From the NCBI GenBank assembly GCA_964534415.1, contig CAZHOL010000001.1:1-51378 (forward strand): DNA of 51,378 nt, written 5' to 3'. Shown here piece by piece: positions 48,184-51,378 of the stretch. The stretch is from CAYLNC01 sp964534415 (GTDB taxonomy: Bacteria > Patescibacteriota > Minisyncoccia > Phycocordibacterales > JAACPR01). Numbering within the stretch: position 1 is the first letter of the stretch; every line of letters starts with the position of its first letter. The translations under genes and the position numbers were made by a program. A model generated the notes under the pieces. The model saw only the letters and a program-made list of their open reading frames with translations. It had not been told where the DNA came from and did no database searches.

Positions 48184-49134
48184 TTAACTAATTAAAGCAA
48201 TCATTATACCGATGAAAGCTAGAATTGTTGTTATGACCCAGTATCGCATTGTGACCTTATATGATGGCCATCCTATTGCTTGTAAATGTAAATGTAGAGG
48301 TGCTGCTCGCAGAATTTTCTTTCCGTTTCTGAATCTTTTTGAAGCAATTTGCAATACTGATGAAGCGCCGCTCACAATTAAAGGCAAAGCAATTATTGGA
48401 AGTACAAACAATCCGACACCGTCAACAATTTTGTCAGTCATGAGTGCTACGACGACAAGAGTAATGGTGAGGGCCATGCTGCCAGTCTCTGTCATATAAA
48501 ATCTGGCAGGTGGAATATTAAACCAGAGAAATGCTAACAAGCCACCAACTACAGCACCACAAAATGCAGCTAAATTTATTTGCCCGAGTGAAAATGCGAT
48601 AATACCGTATGCTGAAAACATCACGGAGAAAACTCCACCAGATAGGCCGTCTATACCATCAATCACACCTCCGGTGTAAATCACCATCATTACAATTGCA
48701 AAAAATGGTATTAATAACCAACCAACATACAAATCATTTGTTGTGAATGGNNNNNNNNNNNNNNNNNNNNNNNNNNNNNNNNNNNNNNNNNNNNNNNNNN
48801 NNNNNNNNNNNNNNNNNNNNNNNNNNNNNNNNNNNNNNNNNNNNNNNNNNAAAATTGTTTCAGGTAGTAAAAATGAAAGCGCAATAAATAAAATAATTGT
48901 AATTAATACACTAATCCAGATAACTAGACCACCCATTCTCGGTGTGCCAATTTCTTTGTCTGCATTAATTTGATTAAAAATTGGAGTGGCATTTCCTTGG
49001 GTGTCTGTCTTTCCTGCTGTTTTTTTCCAAAGCTTATATTTGTAAAGAAAATGAGTGATGATTGGCGTAATCAAAATACCGATAAAAAAGGTTAGAGTTA
49101 TTGGCAAAATCACTTTTACAAAATCCCAGGTCAT
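48184..49134 (-). CDS. mraY: Phospho-MurNAc-pentapeptide transferase MraY (contains an N gap)
   Basis: Makes lipid I. The N-terminal helix and GTPRMGGLVIWI motif precede a 100-N gap. After it come TGGVIDGIDGLSGGVF (the catalytic-loop Asp region), FNIPPARFYMTETGS and the C-terminal PLHLHLQAIGW. The conserved DDxxK loop should fall in the gap. The frame happens to be kept across 100 N. At 316 aa including the gap the protein is slightly short, so more sequence than shown may be missing. Confidence 0.93.
   Translation of the reverse strand: MTWDFVKVILPITLTFFIGILITPIITHFLYKYKLWKKTAGKTDTQGNATPIFNQINADKEIGTPRMGGLVIWISVLITIILFIALSFLLPETIXXXXXXXXXXXXXXXXXXXXXXXXXXXXXXXXXXPFTTNDLYVGWLLIPFFAIVMMVIYTGGVIDGIDGLSGGVFSVMFSAYGIIAFSLGQINLAAFCGAVVGGLLAFLWFNIPPARFYMTETGSMALTITLVVVALMTDKIVDGVGLFVLPIIALPLIVSGASSVLQIASKRFRNGKKILRAAPLHLHLQAIGWPSYKVTMRYWVITTILAFIGIMIALIS
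48751..48850. other. Assembly gap (100 N) inside mraY
   Basis: Default-size gap. Unlike the other one, its flanks do not repeat each other, so real sequence is missing. Confidence 0.85.
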
Positions 49135-49137
49135 TAC

Positions 49138-50097
49138 CTATAATGTAACATTTTGTTCGATACTAGAGAAGTAATTACTAACAGCGCCGGAAAGCTGTTC
49201 AGCATCTGCGAAGCGACCTTCAAATGTGGAGCCGAGTATAACTATAATAACTGGGCGATTTAGAGACGGATCAACTGTAACGACCAGATTCCCTCCTGAC
49301 AGGTCAGTATAGCCAGTTTTTGAACCAATTAAGCTAGGAAACTCGCCAATTGTCTGATTCGTGTTTGTGGCAGTGTAGAAATTGCCATATTCTGAAGTTA
49401 TATAAAAAACTTTTTCTCTGGTGGCTTCAAAAATTTCTGGATGATTGTAGAGAGTGTATTCAACCAACGTTGCAACATCACTAGCAGATCCAGTGGCGCC
49501 CGGTAAAGTTTCAGCCTCGTCCAAACCTGTTTCGTTTAAAAATTTCGTATTAGACATGCCGATTTCTTTGGCTTTATCATTCATTTTTTCGGCAAACGAT
49601 TCCCTGTTATCTTTTTTTTGTATAGCAAGCGCAATTGCAGCTGCGCCGTCATTTGATGAGGAGACCAACATGTAGTCTCGAAGTTTTTTCAATTTGAACA
49701 CTGCGCCATTTTCCAAATAATCACCGTCGCCAGTTCTAGTAGACTCTGGAACAATTGAAACTTTGAAATTGTCATTTTCTGTATATTCTGTCGCAACTAC
49801 CGCAGTCATTATTTTTGTTATTGAAGCAATAGGTAGTGCAATATCTGAATTTTTTTGAAAGAGAACTTTCCCTGTGTTCAAATCTTTAACAATAAAAGCC
49901 TTGGCAGTGATTTTTTGCGAATTAAAATTCGCATTATTAATCGACGTCCTGCTTTCTTGTGGAATATTTTGTGGAGTCACATGCGTGATAATTTTCGTGT
50001 TTCCACTAAACAACAAGAAAAAAAGCACTAGAATTGTGGGCATTCCAAATAGGATTATAGAGTACAGTGTTTCTTTTTTGTCGTTATTGATTGTCAT
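49138..50097 (-). CDS. dacA: D-alanyl-D-alanine carboxypeptidase (S11)
   Basis: 319 aa from the ATG at 50097. An upstream start at 50157 lies deep in scpB and is less likely. N-terminal membrane anchor (TLYSIILFGMPTILVLFFLL), then the penicillin-binding fold with SITK (ALPIASITKIMTAVVATEY), SSN (VSSSNDGAAAIAL) and KTG (GSKTGYTDLSGGN). It trims the terminal D-Ala of stem peptides. No C-terminal amphipathic anchor is seen, so the N-terminal helix holds it. It overlaps scpB by 14 nt. Confidence 0.94.
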   Translation of the reverse strand: MTINNDKKETLYSIILFGMPTILVLFFLLFSGNTKIITHVTPQNIPQESRTSINNANFNSQKITAKAFIVKDLNTGKVLFQKNSDIALPIASITKIMTAVVATEYTENDNFKVSIVPESTRTGDGDYLENGAVFKLKKLRDYMLVSSSNDGAAAIALAIQKKDNRESFAEKMNDKAKEIGMSNTKFLNETGLDEAETLPGATGSASDVATLVEYTLYNHPEIFEATREKVFYITSEYGNFYTATNTNQTIGEFPSLIGSKTGYTDLSGGNLVVTVDPSLNRPVIIVILGSTFEGRFADAEQLSGAVSNYFSSIEQNVTL

Positions 50098-50647
50098 TTT
50101 CTTCTGTATTGTTATCCGCAACCATGAACGCGTTAATTTCAGAGTTAACTTTCTCAAATTCCGGAATGTCAGAAATTTTCTCTAGACCGAGCATAGAAAT
50201 TAATTCTACAGTTGGTTTATACAAATATGAGCGCTCGTCTTTTGGATCAGTAACCTTTTCAATCAATCCTCGAACCAGCAAAAGTCGAATGATAAATTGA
50301 GAATTAACACCACGAATATGGTCAATTTGACTGCGCTTGATTGGACCTCGATATATTATAATCGCAAGTGTCTCGAGTGCTGATTTACTCAAACTTTTTG
50401 AAAGCTCTTCTTTGCGAATGTTTTGAATTATTTCAGAAACCGCAGGATTTGTAACTAGAACTACTTCATCTTCCTTGAATACCAAAGACACTCCTCTATC
50501 TTGTAGTTTGATTTTTAAATTTTCTAAAGACTCTGAAATCGCGCTCTGTTCAACAGAAAGAAGCTCTGCCAATTTCTTAATTTTCATCGGTTCGCCTTTG
50601 TAGAAAAGTATTGCCTCTATTTTTGTGTCTAATGTTTGTGTTTCCAT
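50084..50647 (-). CDS. scpB: Segregation and condensation protein B
   Basis: 187 aa from the ATG at 50647 (METQTLDTKIEAILFYKGEP), one base past the scpA stop. Two winged-helix domains with ALETLAIIIYRGPIKRSQID and VNSQFIIRLLLVRGLIEKV, the standard ScpB signature. It forms the SMC-ScpAB complex that compacts and segregates the chromosome. Confidence 0.96.
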   Translation of the reverse strand: METQTLDTKIEAILFYKGEPMKIKKLAELLSVEQSAISESLENLKIKLQDRGVSLVFKEDEVVLVTNPAVSEIIQNIRKEELSKSLSKSALETLAIIIYRGPIKRSQIDHIRGVNSQFIIRLLLVRGLIEKVTDPKDERSYLYKPTVELISMLGLEKISDIPEFEKVNSEINAFMVADNNTEENDNQ

Positions 50648-50648
50648 G

Positions 50649-51378
50649 TTATGAATAATTTGGTGTCTCAAAGACTTTTGTTTGCATTTCTATATCCCCG
50701 AAATGATTGTTCTGCGTCACTTCAATAATTCCCTGTTTGACTAATTCTAACATAGCCAGAAAGCTCACGACAACATTCACTTTTTCTTCCTTGCCCACAT
50801 TGGCGAAATCCTTGAAGCTCATGCTGATACTCTTCTGAATTCTCTGAGTTAAATTGACAATTGTTTCCTCGAGGCTAACAATCTTTTGCACAACTTTTTT
50901 TGGTAGATTTTCTTTTTTTGGTAGAGATTTGATGATAGACAAAATTGATTCAGCGATTGTTGCCAGGCTGAAGTTTTTTGGTGGCGCAAATACAACGTCC
51001 TCTTCAAAATTTCCATCTTTCATAAATGATGGGTTAATACCGAATAGATCTGAAATATTGTGTTCGTGATCCTTGATTACTTTGAATATTTTCAATCGTC
51101 TTTCGAGATCTTCGATATTGTGCTGTTCCTCGTCAGACAATTCTAGATTTGGCAGAAGAGATTTTGATTTTATCAACAATAGAGTCGAAGCAATCAATAT
51201 GAAGTGTGCATTTTGTTTCATTGAAACATTGCCAGTATTTTTGATATGTTCGATATAGTCGTCGGTAATTTTGGCGAGTGAAACTTCACTAATTGAAAGT
51301 TTTCTTTTTTCGATTAGCGTTAATAGTAAATCCAATGGTCCTTCAAACGTTTCTGTTTTAATTGAAAAAGTCTCGGCT
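50649..51378 (-). CDS. scpA: Segregation and condensation protein A, 5' end cut by window edge
   Basis: Kleisin of the SMC complex. The frame is open to the right edge: upstream of the apparent TTG start at 51335 the translation reads AETFSIKTETFEGPLDLLL, the conserved ScpA N-terminus, so only a few residues are missing. Further motifs are ISEVSLAKITDDYIEHI, FILIASTLLLIKSKSLLP, and a C-terminal winged helix VVSFLAMLELVKQGIIEVTQ. It heads the minus-strand scpAB-dacA-mraY-ftsW-murG run. Confidence 0.95.
   Translation of the reverse strand, partial: AETFSIKTETFEGPLDLLLTLIEKRKLSISEVSLAKITDDYIEHIKNTGNVSMKQNAHFILIASTLLLIKSKSLLPNLELSDEEQHNIEDLERRLKIFKVIKDHEHNISDLFGINPSFMKDGNFEEDVVFAPPKNFSLATIAESILSIIKSLPKKENLPKKVVQKIVSLEETIVNLTQRIQKSISMSFKDFANVGKEEKVNVVVSFLAMLELVKQGIIEVTQNNHFGDIEMQTKVFETPNYS

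Noticed and set aside
1..51378. CRISPR arrays, insertion sequences, prophage
   Set aside because: No regularly spaced repeats, transposase, integrase or structural phage genes were seen on either strand.

Overview
The window looks like part of a reduced Patescibacteria (candidate phyla radiation) genome, most likely a Parcubacteria/Paceibacteria-type lineage. This is inferred from the gene set, not from a marker search. The DNA is AT-rich, and many proteins are compact or trimmed versions of their families: a half-size MreD, a short ProS without the editing insert, and a PriA that has lost its helicase motifs. Ribosomal protein L9 is present. Minor type IV pilins and small membrane proteins fill the gaps between core genes. 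No insertion sequence, prophage, CRISPR array or rRNA was seen.

Layout. 1-3215 (-): priA-def-fmt (fmt leaves the left edge). 3307-3558 (-): small stand-alone gene. 3705-7082 (+): mreB-1, holB-like, frr, rseP. 7253-7918: stand-alone two-helix membrane protein. 8011-13055 (+): proS and the rod-shape block mreB-2, mreC, mreD, pbp2. 13120-15065: greA, lysS. 15149-15634: a 42-aa membrane ORF and a structured RNA candidate. 15740-20397 (+): division/cell-wall cluster mraZ-rsmH-ftsL-ftsI-murF with a MraZ operator. 20441-20737: a second structured RNA candidate, then tRNA-Glu(CTC). 20920-25932: small membrane, secreted and accessory genes with apparent gene-start remnants. 26039-27144: two paralogous HNH-like genes. 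27254-28018: methyltransferase. 28021-30744 (-): four-gene type IV pilus minor pilin cluster. 30808-33500: yqeY, rmuC, an orphan, rplU. 33535-37935 (-): corA-cysS-dnaB-recR. 38012-40432: ctp, rplI, rpmA (-), a membrane protein. 40641-43818: lysozyme-like gene and four orphan cassettes. 44258-51378 (-): scpA-scpB-dacA-mraY-ftsW-murG-M23 peptidase plus a small membrane protein, with two 100-N gaps.

Most of the core genes make an elongation machine (MreBCD, PBP2), a division machine (FtsL, FtsI, FtsW), late peptidoglycan precursor enzymes (MurF, MraY, MurG) and wall trimming enzymes (DacA, M23, lysozyme-like). Around them are replication/segregation genes (PriA, DnaB, HolB, RecR, ScpAB) and translation genes.

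The most striking signal is that the window holds two kinds of gene. Many core or operon-leading genes have a -10 box, often an extended TGn one, ending only 6-10 nt before the ATG, so their mRNAs should be leaderless or nearly so, and they lack a Shine-Dalgarno. About ten unrecognised genes instead have a full -35/-10 promoter, a leader, a clear Shine-Dalgarno, usually a strong private terminator, and less AT-biased codons. Several of their promoters carry inverted repeats around the -35. These genes, with the two structured RNA candidates, are the best leads for undescribed biology.
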